Of a stretch of DNA of 64,000 nucleotides, positions 25,556 through 35,131 are shown in pieces (within the stretch, counting starts at the first letter, position 1; each line of letters begins with the position of its first letter). The notes under the pieces were generated by a model that was given only the letters and a program-made list of their open reading frames with translations, ran no database searches and was not told where the DNA came from. The stretch comes from Hyphodiscus hymeniophilus (Eukaryota; Ascomycota; Leotiomycetes; Helotiales; Hyphodiscaceae). The DNA lies in NCBI GenBank assembly GCA_016508695.1, contig VNKQ01000014.1, forward strand, positions 992,001 to 1,056,000. Direction: 5' to 3'. A program made the translations under genes and the position numbers.

Positions 25556-26785
25556 ATGCAAAAGCCGCTTATGAGAATACCCTACACGGGTCCTCTCCCC
25601 GCGCCCTCCATAATTCCACGATATGCAAACACACTCCCCGGAGCCATCGCGGCACTTTCCCTCTTCCTAACAGCCCCGCCATCACGCACGCTTCAAACCC
25701 AAGATGGGGCACCCACTGATCCCGAATCAACGGTAATTCTTTCTGGCGCAGGAATATCTGTAGCCTCTGGATTAGCAGATTATAGAGGGACCAATGGCAC
25801 ATACAGAGTCAACAAAACATACCGTCCGATCTATTATCACGAATTTCTCGCCAGTCATGAGGCAAGAAAACGGTACTGGGCAAGGAGTTTTCTGGGCTGG
25901 ACGAATCTGCATAAAGCGAGACCTAATGCCGCGCATTACTCCATCAAGGATTTAGGGAATACGGGACTTATACGGAGCGTGGTAACGCAGAATGTCGATT
26001 CGTTCCACTCCGTTGCTCACCCGTCTATCCATACAATCGAATTACATGGCTATTTGAGAGCGTTGGTATGTGTCACCTGTGGGAATGAGTTGGAGAGAGA
26101 AAGATTCCAGGAGGCTTTGGCTAGACTTAATCCTGCGTGGGCTGCGTTTTTGGCGAAGGCTATAGAGAGTGGTGCCTTGGACACTGAAGATCCGAGTGTG
26201 AGAAAGGAAAGGGGTATGAAAACCAATCCTGATGGTGATGTGGACCTGCCCGGAGCTCCGTACTCGACGTTTCGGTATCCTGCTTGTCCTCATTGCCTGG
26301 CTGATCCTCCTGTTGCTAAGGACGGAAGCAGGACCCTGGTTGAGATTGATGGAGATGGTGCTTGGAAGCCGACTTCCACAGCAGGGATTTTGAAGCCGAG
26401 TGTTGTTATGTTTGGGGAAAGCATTAAAAGTAATGTGAAGACTGCGGCAGAGAAGGCTATTGACGGCTCGGGAAAGTTATTGGTGATGGGTACGAGTCTC
26501 GCAACATATTCGGCATGGAGGTTGGCTAGACGGGCGAAGGAGAGGGGTATGCCCATTGGAATTTTGAATTTGGGTGGAGTTAGGGGCGAAGAAGAATTCT
26601 TCAAAGATTTGCCTATGGGACAGAAGGGGGAGGCTGGTGTCAGAGTTGAATTGGGAACTGACAAAGTGCTGCCCGGCTTGGTGGAGCAACTCAGGAGAAC
26701 GGGTTTTGGGCACACTCACAAGAGTGAGGATAATATCGCAGAACAAGTAACGAACAGTGGGGTCTTCAAAGACATGCTGTCATGA
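25556..26785 (+). CDS. SIR2-family NAD-dependent protein deacylase, SIRT4-like (class II)
   Basis: This single exon encodes 409 residues. Sirtuin motifs are in order: the NAD-binding GAGISVASGLADYRG (from residue 64), TQNVDSFH, the catalytic His in IELHGYLRALV, two zinc CxxC pairs (CVTC and CPHC), KPSVVMFGE, and the late Rossmann block GSGKLLVMGTSLATYSAWRL. The GAGIS...ADYRG and HGYLR variants are those of class II (SIRT4-like) sirtuins, whose animal members are mitochondrial lipoamidases, deacylases or ADP-ribosyltransferases. The N-terminus could serve as a mitochondrial presequence, but it is not strongly basic. Family-type N-termini begin at the second methionine (25571, MRIPYTGPLP), so the true start may be there. 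A ~100-residue insert sits between the two cysteine pairs. Confidence 0.92.
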   Translation: MQKPLMRIPYTGPLPAPSIIPRYANTLPGAIAALSLFLTAPPSRTLQTQDGAPTDPESTVILSGAGISVASGLADYRGTNGTYRVNKTYRPIYYHEFLASHEARKRYWARSFLGWTNLHKARPNAAHYSIKDLGNTGLIRSVVTQNVDSFHSVAHPSIHTIELHGYLRALVCVTCGNELERERFQEALARLNPAWAAFLAKAIESGALDTEDPSVRKERGMKTNPDGDVDLPGAPYSTFRYPACPHCLADPPVAKDGSRTLVEIDGDGAWKPTSTAGILKPSVVMFGESIKSNVKTAAEKAIDGSGKLLVMGTSLATYSAWRLARRAKERGMPIGILNLGGVRGEEEFFKDLPMGQKGEAGVRVELGTDKVLPGLVEQLRRTGFGHTHKSEDNIAEQVTNSGVFKDMLS

Positions 26786-26826
26786 AGGAACTGTATAAAA
26801 TTGGGTATATTGTGTAGACACGGCGT

Positions 26827-27498
26827 TCAATAAAATCCTCTCGGAGCTTCAGTTTTCGGCTTTTCAGGCACTGCTTTCTCTTTCAAAATCTCAGCCGGTT
26901 TCCAATCAGCGGGAGGCCCTTCGGCCTCACTCGAGGTCTTGCTCTTTCTGCTCGGTCTTCTACTTTGTGCATCATCCCACGCTTGATCCTCCCTCTCAAT
27001 TTCTTGCAACACTGCATGGAACATTAGCCAAGCTCTGCGCATCTCCACTCATGCAGAGCACGTACCTTCTTCCCATTCCTTCTCCCTCTTCGCATCGCCC
27101 GTCCCAAGTAACCCTTCAACATCAACGTCCTCTCCCTTTTGTATCCTCTCAATCACCTCCCTTAACAAGCCAATCTTCGCATTTGACCTCCTATCAAAGG
27201 CCGCATGTGTATTCTTCAAAGCAATCATCTGAATAGACATAGAGCCAATGAGCAAGAATACGAAGATGAAGAACGTTGCTGGGTTCCATTCTTTGGATTT
27301 CGGCTTCGAGGGGCTTTTATCTTTGGAGTGGTTCCGGAAAGGCTTGGGGACTAGACTCGTCCAGAAAGAGGGCTGTGTGATACTTTGGATGCTGGAGGAG
27401 TAAGAACGAGGCGCTGGAAAGTAGGTTCGAGGGATGAGGAAACTTCGCAGACTTGGAGGGGCGAAGAGAATCCTCTTTAAAATGGTGGATTGATTCAT
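26827..27498 (-). CDS. Small mitochondrial single-pass membrane protein (DUF5321-like)
   Basis: Exons 27498-27066 and 27011-26827 (54-nt intron) give 205 residues. The N-terminus is rich in Arg, Ser and Thr without acidic residues (MNQSTILKRILFAPPSLRSF...), a typical mitochondrial presequence. One membrane segment follows at about 75-92 (NPATFFIFVFLLIGSMSIQM), then a charged coiled-coil region RRSNAKIGLLREVIERIQKG and a Lys/Pro-rich tail. The block after the membrane segment matches my memory of a fungal family of unknown function (DUF5321). Anchoring in the mitochondrial inner membrane is inferred and no activity is known. It starts back-to-back with separase. Confidence 0.82.
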
Positions 27499-27832
27499 GG
27501 CGAATCGCAGCAGCCGGAATTGTTTGTTTCGATTGAAGGATCAGGGGTTAAGACCTGCACCGGATCATTCAATTGAGAGTTGTAGCTTCTTTGATTTTGA
27601 AGTCAAGCTCGTTCCGATATCCGTCAAAATTGGATAGGTGATTCCACGTGGAAAGACGAACGTGCTTGCCTCGAGGTTGCTGTGCCGACCAGGTGGACTA
27701 CTTTTAGCCCTTGCGAAATGGATCCAAAACCCGAATATCAGGGCATTGTTTCTTTGCATAGCCGAATTGCTCACACGAATTTTGGATAATGTGTAATCTT
27801 CAGTAACACTGTTAAGTGTGTTTTGTATTATA
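27499..27832. promoter_or_regulatory. Divergent promoter, mitochondrial protein / separase
   Basis: The 334 bp between the two start codons must hold both promoters. No clear shared element is visible by eye. Confidence 0.55.
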
Positions 27833-30800
27833 ATGACTTCTTTACACGCCGTCGCTGACTCGATTCGCGCCGCTGTTGAGTCAACATCGACCTGCACACC
27901 CGCCACGGCTACAACACTTAACGATCTCCTGTTACCGAAAACTCATAGCCCAAATATAGCAGCTTCAAAACCAATCCCAAAGTCGACTGTTGGTCAGAAC
28001 GGACGAAGCGGCAAAGCTGCGCTTGCGAAGACGAGGGGGAAGAAGGTTGCATGTGTGGATGAGAAAAAAAGTGAACATGCAGAGCAATTATCCGCGAAGG
28101 AAAGGTCCATATTGGCTACGGAGGTCATCAATGCGACTCTCAAGGCTCTCAGCGAAGCCATAAAGGCTCCTGCTCCACGAAAGAAGGACTCTTCCAAGGG
28201 CCTAGTCAAGGCATCCGCGCGCGAAGTCCTCCGGAGGTCAAACTCGATGCCCCAGTCTCCTCTACAGACAAGAAGCTTGAATCGAATTTTAAGCTCCCCA
28301 GAATTCTCGAGCAGACACAACAGATCTGCGCCTCCGGGGTCGATAGCATCCCCAGGACCTCGATCGACTGCAGAATGCGCAAGGATAGCTTTTGCTTGTC
28401 TAAGGACGTTACAAGCTGGGAAAGTACCAGGTGTCAATTTACCCCCACTGCAGCTTGAAAATGGAATGTCTGTTTTGATTGCAAAGCTGGTTTCTTTGGG
28501 GCTAGATGATTTGGCTATAAAGGAGATTAAGATATTGAAGCGTAGGCTGGATCCAGGGGACAGTAAGACGAAAAAGGCCGGAAACGCAGCGACAGCACCG
28601 CAGAGCTTGAACGAACTATTGGATTTTGGAAAGGGGGATTTTCCCGAAGCAAATTTAGGACTGGTCATCATTACTCAGTTGCAAATCCTCAAACTACTCG
28701 CCTCTTCCCGCAAACATCGACTGATCGAATCTGCTCTTCCTTTCTTACAGCTTTCATATCCATCCTCCCCTACATGTTTACTTCTTTTGGCTGCTAAAGG
28801 AACTTTGAAACCGGACAAATGCGTACGACAACTGTTATCACTCTCTGAGATCCTACTCTCCCTGAGCCCCAGCGTTTCGACATCGGACGATGCCACGGCT
28901 CTTGAACCACGGCTCAATGTTGCACCTGAGGTGGCTCTTCATTTCCAGATACTTGCTCTGCACAATCGCTCGCTCTGGTGGCAACTGGCTGGTCACAAAG
29001 GCGACACCACGAAAGATCTGATTGAGCCATTCCTTCGATGTCTCTCGGCATTCGCACGTCGTACCCAGGATGACGCTCGGGAGTCATATAAGGTCTCATT
29101 AGAATCATTCCTCAAGCTCAAATCAATCTTGTCGGATCTCGGCGAAACGGATCCCTGGCCAAGGTCAAACCTGACAGGAATTTATAAGATACTGAGTGGT
29201 TTCGCACGGGAGGCGAATCGCTTTGATGATGCAATCGACTGGATGAAGAAAATTAAAGGGCTTTTAGATTCGAAGACCGACTCGGATGTCAAACGATGCT
29301 GTATAGAGGCAAGATTGGTAGGCCTCACTCTTCGAACGCCGTCTAGGCAGCCCGAAGACGAGGAGATTTTGCTCGCTCTTCTTGAAGGACTTGAGCAGCC
29401 TTTCAAAGGAGATTCTTCAGAAATAGACGATCTCATGACCGAGGTCTCCTCTGCGAGGAGAGCAGCTATAACGATTCTTGCGAGCAGAGGTGCAAATCGA
29501 GGAACAGCAGAGGACCTCACCCAGGGCATGCGAGAAATGTGCGAGTCACTCGTTCTACTGTGTCCACGGCTATGTCTGAGGTACCTAGGAAACTCACCCA
29601 GTGGCGACTCCGTCACCGTCACGAAGGACATCGTTCGTCGTGAACAGCGCCGCCAATTTATCACTAAACCTGGCCACAGTGCGATAGATTCGGTTCTATT
29701 TTTAGTCAAGACCCTGCTAGCTGAAGGATCTTTGACGTGGGATTTGATGGACTCGAAACTTCAGGACTGTACGTCCCTTCTCGACCGTCTCGATGATAAC
29801 GGTAGTGGAGGTACCGCAGAATGCACTGCTTCTACTGCATCCTATTACGTCAAGATATCCAACCTTTATTATTCACAATACCTCAACATGTATCGAGATT
29901 GCAAAGATTCGAAAGATGTTCAGTTGGTGCGTGTTCTTCGTCGGTCAATCGATTGCATTCGGACGAGGTCACAGCAGGAAAAAATGGCAGCGTCATTGCC
30001 GACAAAGCTTGAGCGTCTCGCTGAGGTATACAAAGCTACGGGACGATACGATGAACTTTTCAAGACCCTCCTCAGTCTCCGAGAAGAAATGATTGGGAAT
30101 GGGGTGTTACAGACGGTCACCGCGGCCGCAGCTACTATGCGGTTCCAAGCTGCTTGGACGGACAACGAGGAAACATTGTCACTTGTCCGCACGATGAAGG
30201 CCCTCCTTAAGCTTCATTTCAAATACCACGAGCCCACTCAAGATGCCTCACTCCTTAAAGGAGATTGGACAACCGATGAAAGAGCCACAATCTTGGAGCA
30301 GTACCTGGAAATTATGTCTTCTCAATCTGATGGCAAAGCTGCGTTGGTGATATTCCGAAAGAAGGTTTTTGATGCGCTTCTATCGATTTACAATAGAAGA
30401 GAATATCCACTGCGCAGGCTGCGTGTGCTCATCCGACTCCTTTCACTGGACGTGGACTCGCGGGACAACATAGTAGACGATATAGGAGCTGAACTTGATG
30501 CTTTACGGCTTGCTAATATCGATATTGAAAACTCCAAGGATGTGGGTTTGCGAGAGTATCACCTGTATCTGAGTACTCTTGCGAGTTCGACATTAGAGCT
30601 TCAGCAAGAGGAGCCAAGCATCGACACCTTGAAGCACAATCTCGTGATATGGTCCTCCATTAGACGTGGAAGTGGCAATTTGGAAGCCTTACAATGCCAG
30701 ATAGAAGACGTTCCAGGTCTGGTCACTCATTTGCAGTCTGTTGCGGATTATATGCAGTTGATGGGGTTTGAATCGATTAGACTTGCAACTCTAAAGTTGA

Positions 30801-33800
30801 TCGCGGACTACAACGAGCTCCACACAGAACTTCCTGACGACCTCGTACGTAACTTCTGTAATCTAGCATCCCAATGGCTCCATCTTGGATACTCCGGGAA
30901 GGCTGGCCTGGCTCTAGACAGAGCTCAGAACTACAGCTGTCGAAACGGCATCAGTACAGCCGCGTTATTACAGCTCCATCTTTCTTGTTCGCAGTATTTA
31001 TTTCAAATTGGAAACTATGACAAAAGCGAGGAGCACCTTCATCAGGCGCATACCATTTTTATTACTGATGAAGAGTCCGAGTTCCGACGGCCCAGCACTT
31101 TCGAACAACGAAATATCGAGAAACAACTCCTTTCCGATGCCTACCTGGTACAGTCCATGTTAGCACTCGAACATGGCGGCCATCAAACCGCACTCATGTA
31201 TGCCAAGCAGAGCTTGAGATTGCTACGCCGAGCTTGGGTGAATCTGCAGGAGCATGAAAGGCAGTCTTTAAATTCCTCATGCAGCTCCGTCCCTCGCACG
31301 GAAACGGACAAACTTGCAGACGAAATCTCGAACCTCAATTTGTCGACAATCAAAATGCCTACCTCATCAGATGAGCAACAATGGACGTCTGGCACAGCAT
31401 TCTGGACCCTGATCGCCCCTCTCTTTCGCGCTATGTCTTACTTGTCAAATATTCATGCTCATCATGGGATGTTTCAAGAGACGCTATACTACGCCGAACA
31501 AGCCCATAAACTCGTCCAGGAAGTTGGAGCTAAAGGATTAAAGACAATAGCTTCAGATCATCTTGGGAGTATCTGGTTGAAAGCTGGGAGGTTAGACAAA
31601 GGTTCCGAATTGCTCATGGCAGCAGCTCAGGCGAATAGCACCTCTGGCGATCAGAATCGGGACTCGGCAATTCTAGCCTATCACTTAGGGGAAATGCATA
31701 GCCTACTTGGTGATCGTGATGCGGAGATGGAGGCTTACAGAAATGCGGAAGCAACAGTGCAAAAGTTGACTGAAGCAGACTTTATCAGCAGACTAGACTG
31801 CCTTGGCCCACCGGACGACGACCTGGAGCAGAGAATGGGCTCTCTGATCATTTCTGAAGCAAAGGTAGCTGCACCTCGAAAGGTAGTAGCTAAACCGAAA
31901 AAGGTTGCCAAAAAAAAGACGACCGTTCGACCTAAATCTCCCGTTGCGCTCAGTTCCTCAGTGGTTGAAGAATGCCCTCAGCTCTTGTCTTTCAAAGCCA
32001 ACGTGCTCCGTCAGAAAGCGCAGGCTATCACAGCCACGAAAAACTTTGCGGATGCTCTTCCTATACTCAACGAGGCCGGCCACTATTCAAAAAGTCGGAC
32101 AGCAACCCTTGAGCAAGGTCTTGCAATGGCGAAGCACCTTCTCCTGCAAAGCATAGATCAAATGCATGCAGATCCTGTCTACTCTGTCCTGCAGGAGTCA
32201 ACGATCTCATTTCCGTCAATTATCTGTCTGTTGAAGTTGGACAGGAACAGCGGAGACAGATTATTAGTCGCAAAGACATCACCAACATCCAAGAAGTTAT
32301 CAGACACGAAAGGTCGCCGTGATCTTATTAGTCGTTCGAAAAGCCCGGTATCTGACAACTTCTTTGACAACCTAAGACAAGCTCAGGAGCATTTGACAGA
32401 AGTGTATTCGATGGCTCTTACTATCGCTCCGGTCGCCAAGATCCACACTATTTCAGCGCTCTTGAACAGTGTTGCAATCTTATTATCCGCATCTGGCCAA
32501 ATCAAGGGGAAGCCTCTCGCGCACCCCGGTTTCGCGAGCTGCTCCATAGGTAGGATTTTTATAGCCTACCACTTGACTGAAACGCTTACTTTGATAGAAA
32601 CCGCTAGATCCATCGCACTTCGTCGTGAACGCAAAGCTATAATGGCTAATAACGCCGATCTCAAGGACTCCGCCTGGCCGTCTAAATATGTGCCCGAGTC
32701 AAAGAGGTCTAGCTTGGCGCCATCCGTTGATATGTCACGATTTCAGAGGGATTATATTGATATTATTCCCAAGACATGGACGGCGATATCAATCGCGCTT
32801 AGTGACAGCCGAAACGAGTTATCAATTACCAAGTTAGAAGCCGGCTACAGCCCTTTCGTTCTTCGCTTACCCCTGGGACGGAATAATTCGATCGATGCCG
32901 ACGAAGAAGTCTTCGGTTTCGAGCAAGGCCTATCCGAGATGCTAGAAATTATACAACTTGCAGATGATAGCGCCCGTGGATCAGGCGAATTGAAAGGGCG
33001 CGAGGCGAAGAATGCTTGGTGGGCAAAACGCACTGCTCTTGACTCCCGTCTCCGAGATCTTCTCGAGAATATTGAGAAGGTTTGGCTTGGAGGTTTCACT
33101 GGAATCTTTTCTCAACACTCGAGGAGACCGGATCTGGTGGCGCGATTCCAAAAATCCTTCCAGAACATCCTGGACAGGCACCTTCCATCTCGTCGGAAAA
33201 CGAAGCGGAGTACCAGTCCTCGCATCACTCTGGACTCGCGGATCTTGGACTTGTTCATTGGGCTAGGAGATGCATCTGACGAGAACTCTGACCTTTCGGA
33301 GCCGCTGACAGACTTACTGTACTTTGTTGTTGATGTTCTCCAGTTCCACGGAGAACTCAATGCCTATGCCGAGGTCGATTTCGATTCTATTGTCGTCGAG
33401 ACCCACGATGCCCTACGCGGTTATCACGAGGCCGTCAAGGCCGCAAACCTAGCTGATGAAGGTCGTCACACAATTTTGATCTTGGACAAAGCATTGCATG
33501 CATTTCCTTGGGAATCTCTACCTTGTATGGATGGGCTAGCGGTCTCGCGTCTTCCATCTCTTGGGAGTCTGCGAGACCGCATCATCGAGCAGCAGAACGA
33601 CATACCCGAAGACTCACCCCCTGGACACTATATCGACCGCAACAACGGATCATATATTATGAACCCGGAAGGGGATCTCAAGAACACCCAAGCCACCTTC
33701 GAGAAACCCCTTCAAAATCTCAAGGAGTGGCACAAAGTCGTCGCCCGCAAGCCCAGCGAAGATGAAATCAAGTCAGACCTCGAATCCAAGGATATAATGC

Positions 33801-34243
33801 TCTATTTCGGGCACGGCAGCGGAGCACAATTTATCCGCGCTCGCGAGATCAGGAAGCTAGAGAAGTGCGCTGTGACGATGTTAATGGGCTGCAGCAGTGG
33901 CGCCTTGAAAGAAACTGGAGAGTTCGAGCCATTTGGTCCACCGATCAATTACATGCATGCTGGATCTCCTGCTCTTGTCGCTACGTTGTGGGATGTTACG
34001 GATAAAGATATCGATCGATTCTTCCAGAGTACTTTCGAGCACTGGGGGCTTTTTGACAAGCAAGAAGCGCAGGTTAGGAGGAATGGGAAAGGGAAAGAAA
34101 AGGAGAAAAGCATGGCGGAGGTGAAAGAGGAGAAACGGACGAGTCTGGTGGAAGCTGTTGTTGGGAGTAGACAGGCTTGTATTTTACCGTTCTTGAATGC
34201 GGCGGCAGTGGTGGTGTATGGTGTTCCGGTGTATATTAGATGA
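27833..34243 (+). CDS. ESP1: Separase (ESP1/Cut1/BimB), peptidase family C50
   Basis: Separase cleaves the cohesin kleisin at anaphase onset and is held inactive by securin. The frame is open for 2136 codons from ATG 27833. The N-terminal two thirds are helical, superhelix-like sequence with a basic Ser-rich start. The C-terminal protease domain has the CD-clan dyad: His at 33812 (residue 1994) in YFGHGSGAQF and Cys at 33890 (residue 2020) in TMLMGCSSGAL, followed by the family block GSPALVATLWDVTDKDIDRF. A likely 48-nt intron at 32550-32597 (GTAGGA...GATAG) keeps the frame, so the spliced protein would have 2120 residues. A Lys/Glu-rich insert precedes the C-terminal segment. Other in-frame introns cannot be excluded in so long a frame. 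Confidence 0.95.
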   Translation: MTSLHAVADSIRAAVESTSTCTPATATTLNDLLLPKTHSPNIAASKPIPKSTVGQNGRSGKAALAKTRGKKVACVDEKKSEHAEQLSAKERSILATEVINATLKALSEAIKAPAPRKKDSSKGLVKASAREVLRRSNSMPQSPLQTRSLNRILSSPEFSSRHNRSAPPGSIASPGPRSTAECARIAFACLRTLQAGKVPGVNLPPLQLENGMSVLIAKLVSLGLDDLAIKEIKILKRRLDPGDSKTKKAGNAATAPQSLNELLDFGKGDFPEANLGLVIITQLQILKLLASSRKHRLIESALPFLQLSYPSSPTCLLLLAAKGTLKPDKCVRQLLSLSEILLSLSPSVSTSDDATALEPRLNVAPEVALHFQILALHNRSLWWQLAGHKGDTTKDLIEPFLRCLSAFARRTQDDARESYKVSLESFLKLKSILSDLGETDPWPRSNLTGIYKILSGFAREANRFDDAIDWMKKIKGLLDSKTDSDVKRCCIEARLVGLTLRTPSRQPEDEEILLALLEGLEQPFKGDSSEIDDLMTEVSSARRAAITILASRGANRGTAEDLTQGMREMCESLVLLCPRLCLRYLGNSPSGDSVTVTKDIVRREQRRQFITKPGHSAIDSVLFLVKTLLAEGSLTWDLMDSKLQDCTSLLDRLDDNGSGGTAECTASTASYYVKISNLYYSQYLNMYRDCKDSKDVQLVRVLRRSIDCIRTRSQQEKMAASLPTKLERLAEVYKATGRYDELFKTLLSLREEMIGNGVLQTVTAAAATMRFQAAWTDNEETLSLVRTMKALLKLHFKYHEPTQDASLLKGDWTTDERATILEQYLEIMSSQSDGKAALVIFRKKVFDALLSIYNRREYPLRRLRVLIRLLSLDVDSRDNIVDDIGAELDALRLANIDIENSKDVGLREYHLYLSTLASSTLELQQEEPSIDTLKHNLVIWSSIRRGSGNLEALQCQIEDVPGLVTHLQSVADYMQLMGFESIRLATLKLIADYNELHTELPDDLVRNFCNLASQWLHLGYSGKAGLALDRAQNYSCRNGISTAALLQLHLSCSQYLFQIGNYDKSEEHLHQAHTIFITDEESEFRRPSTFEQRNIEKQLLSDAYLVQSMLALEHGGHQTALMYAKQSLRLLRRAWVNLQEHERQSLNSSCSSVPRTETDKLADEISNLNLSTIKMPTSSDEQQWTSGTAFWTLIAPLFRAMSYLSNIHAHHGMFQETLYYAEQAHKLVQEVGAKGLKTIASDHLGSIWLKAGRLDKGSELLMAAAQANSTSGDQNRDSAILAYHLGEMHSLLGDRDAEMEAYRNAEATVQKLTEADFISRLDCLGPPDDDLEQRMGSLIISEAKVAAPRKVVAKPKKVAKKKTTVRPKSPVALSSSVVEECPQLLSFKANVLRQKAQAITATKNFADALPILNEAGHYSKSRTATLEQGLAMAKHLLLQSIDQMHADPVYSVLQESTISFPSIICLLKLDRNSGDRLLVAKTSPTSKKLSDTKGRRDLISRSKSPVSDNFFDNLRQAQEHLTEVYSMALTIAPVAKIHTISALLNSVAILLSASGQIKGKPLAHPGFASCSIGRIFIAYHLTETLTLIETARSIALRRERKAIMANNADLKDSAWPSKYVPESKRSSLAPSVDMSRFQRDYIDIIPKTWTAISIALSDSRNELSITKLEAGYSPFVLRLPLGRNNSIDADEEVFGFEQGLSEMLEIIQLADDSARGSGELKGREAKNAWWAKRTALDSRLRDLLENIEKVWLGGFTGIFSQHSRRPDLVARFQKSFQNILDRHLPSRRKTKRSTSPRITLDSRILDLFIGLGDASDENSDLSEPLTDLLYFVVDVLQFHGELNAYAEVDFDSIVVETHDALRGYHEAVKAANLADEGRHTILILDKALHAFPWESLPCMDGLAVSRLPSLGSLRDRIIEQQNDIPEDSPPGHYIDRNNGSYIMNPEGDLKNTQATFEKPLQNLKEWHKVVARKPSEDEIKSDLESKDIMLYFGHGSGAQFIRAREIRKLEKCAVTMLMGCSSGALKETGEFEPFGPPINYMHAGSPALVATLWDVTDKDIDRFFQSTFEHWGLFDKQEAQVRRNGKGKEKEKSMAEVKEEKRTSLVEAVVGSRQACILPFLNAAAVVVYGVPVYIR

Positions 34244-35131
34244 AAGCAGGATTTGTGGCACAGGAAAGAGGGTTGGGCTATCTTCTTTCAATTGCAGACA
34301 TTTTCCATCAGTCGTTTTCCATCTCCTATGGGTGAGAGGCCAGCGTGTGAGCTGGCTGAATGATCTCTGATAAACTAACACTGAGAGATCATGAATAACG
34401 CATAGTACAGGCTTAAATATATGGGCCATGTCTATTTCCATATCTATGGTGAAGGAGTGAAGAAGTGACTGAAAGCATCGTTTCACCACATCGAAGCCAC
34501 TCCCAGAATCCCGGGTACAGCACAAGGCTGAATAAACCAGGCTGAATGGCAGCCCCACTGCCAATCACATGACTTATATTTCAGATAAAGTATGGTAAAA
34601 TAGGGAGGGAAATAAAGAAGAAATACAAAACAGAAAGGGGAGGTGGAATACAAAACAAAGTGCCCCTATATCCGTAGACTCATCCTCTTGACTTCGGACG
34701 CTAGATGCGATGCCTTTTCCCAGCAGTCGAGCTCCTCTCTCCTCTCCCCTATTGCTCTTGGAAGCTTCCAGAAGACTGGGGATTTTAAGCTCAGCGACAG
34801 GGCACGTCAGGCTGCCAAATGAAAATTGGGCAAATGGGCAACGCTTTTACTGGGTGAGAGCGAATGTCCCGTTTGTGTGTCCTCACTCCAAGCAACTTCG
34901 CTCACGTTGTTGTCTGTTGCTGCTTACGGATTCATCAACATTTGAAATTAAAAAGGAAAGACTTTATCAAGAATATTATATTTTATCTTCCTCTCTCTGC
35001 TTCACTCTCCCGAGCAAAAGGCTGCATGGATTGAAGAGCCAACCACTCCAGACTCTCATTCGGCCTAAGCTGCGGAACCGGCTCCAAGCAACCTTTCAAG
35101 CCCAGCGCGGGAACTAGAACTAGATTTCTCA
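34244..35131. other. Intergenic with purine-rich tract and pyrimidine-rich leader
   Basis: Plus-strand purine-rich sequence runs at about 34590-34660, and CT-rich leader sequence precedes the co-chaperone ATG. No gene is supported; the open frames here show no domain. Confidence 0.55.

Noticed and set aside
27994..28671. 225-codon minus-strand open frame inside separase
   Set aside because: It lies entirely opposite a well-supported coding frame and shows no recognisable features.
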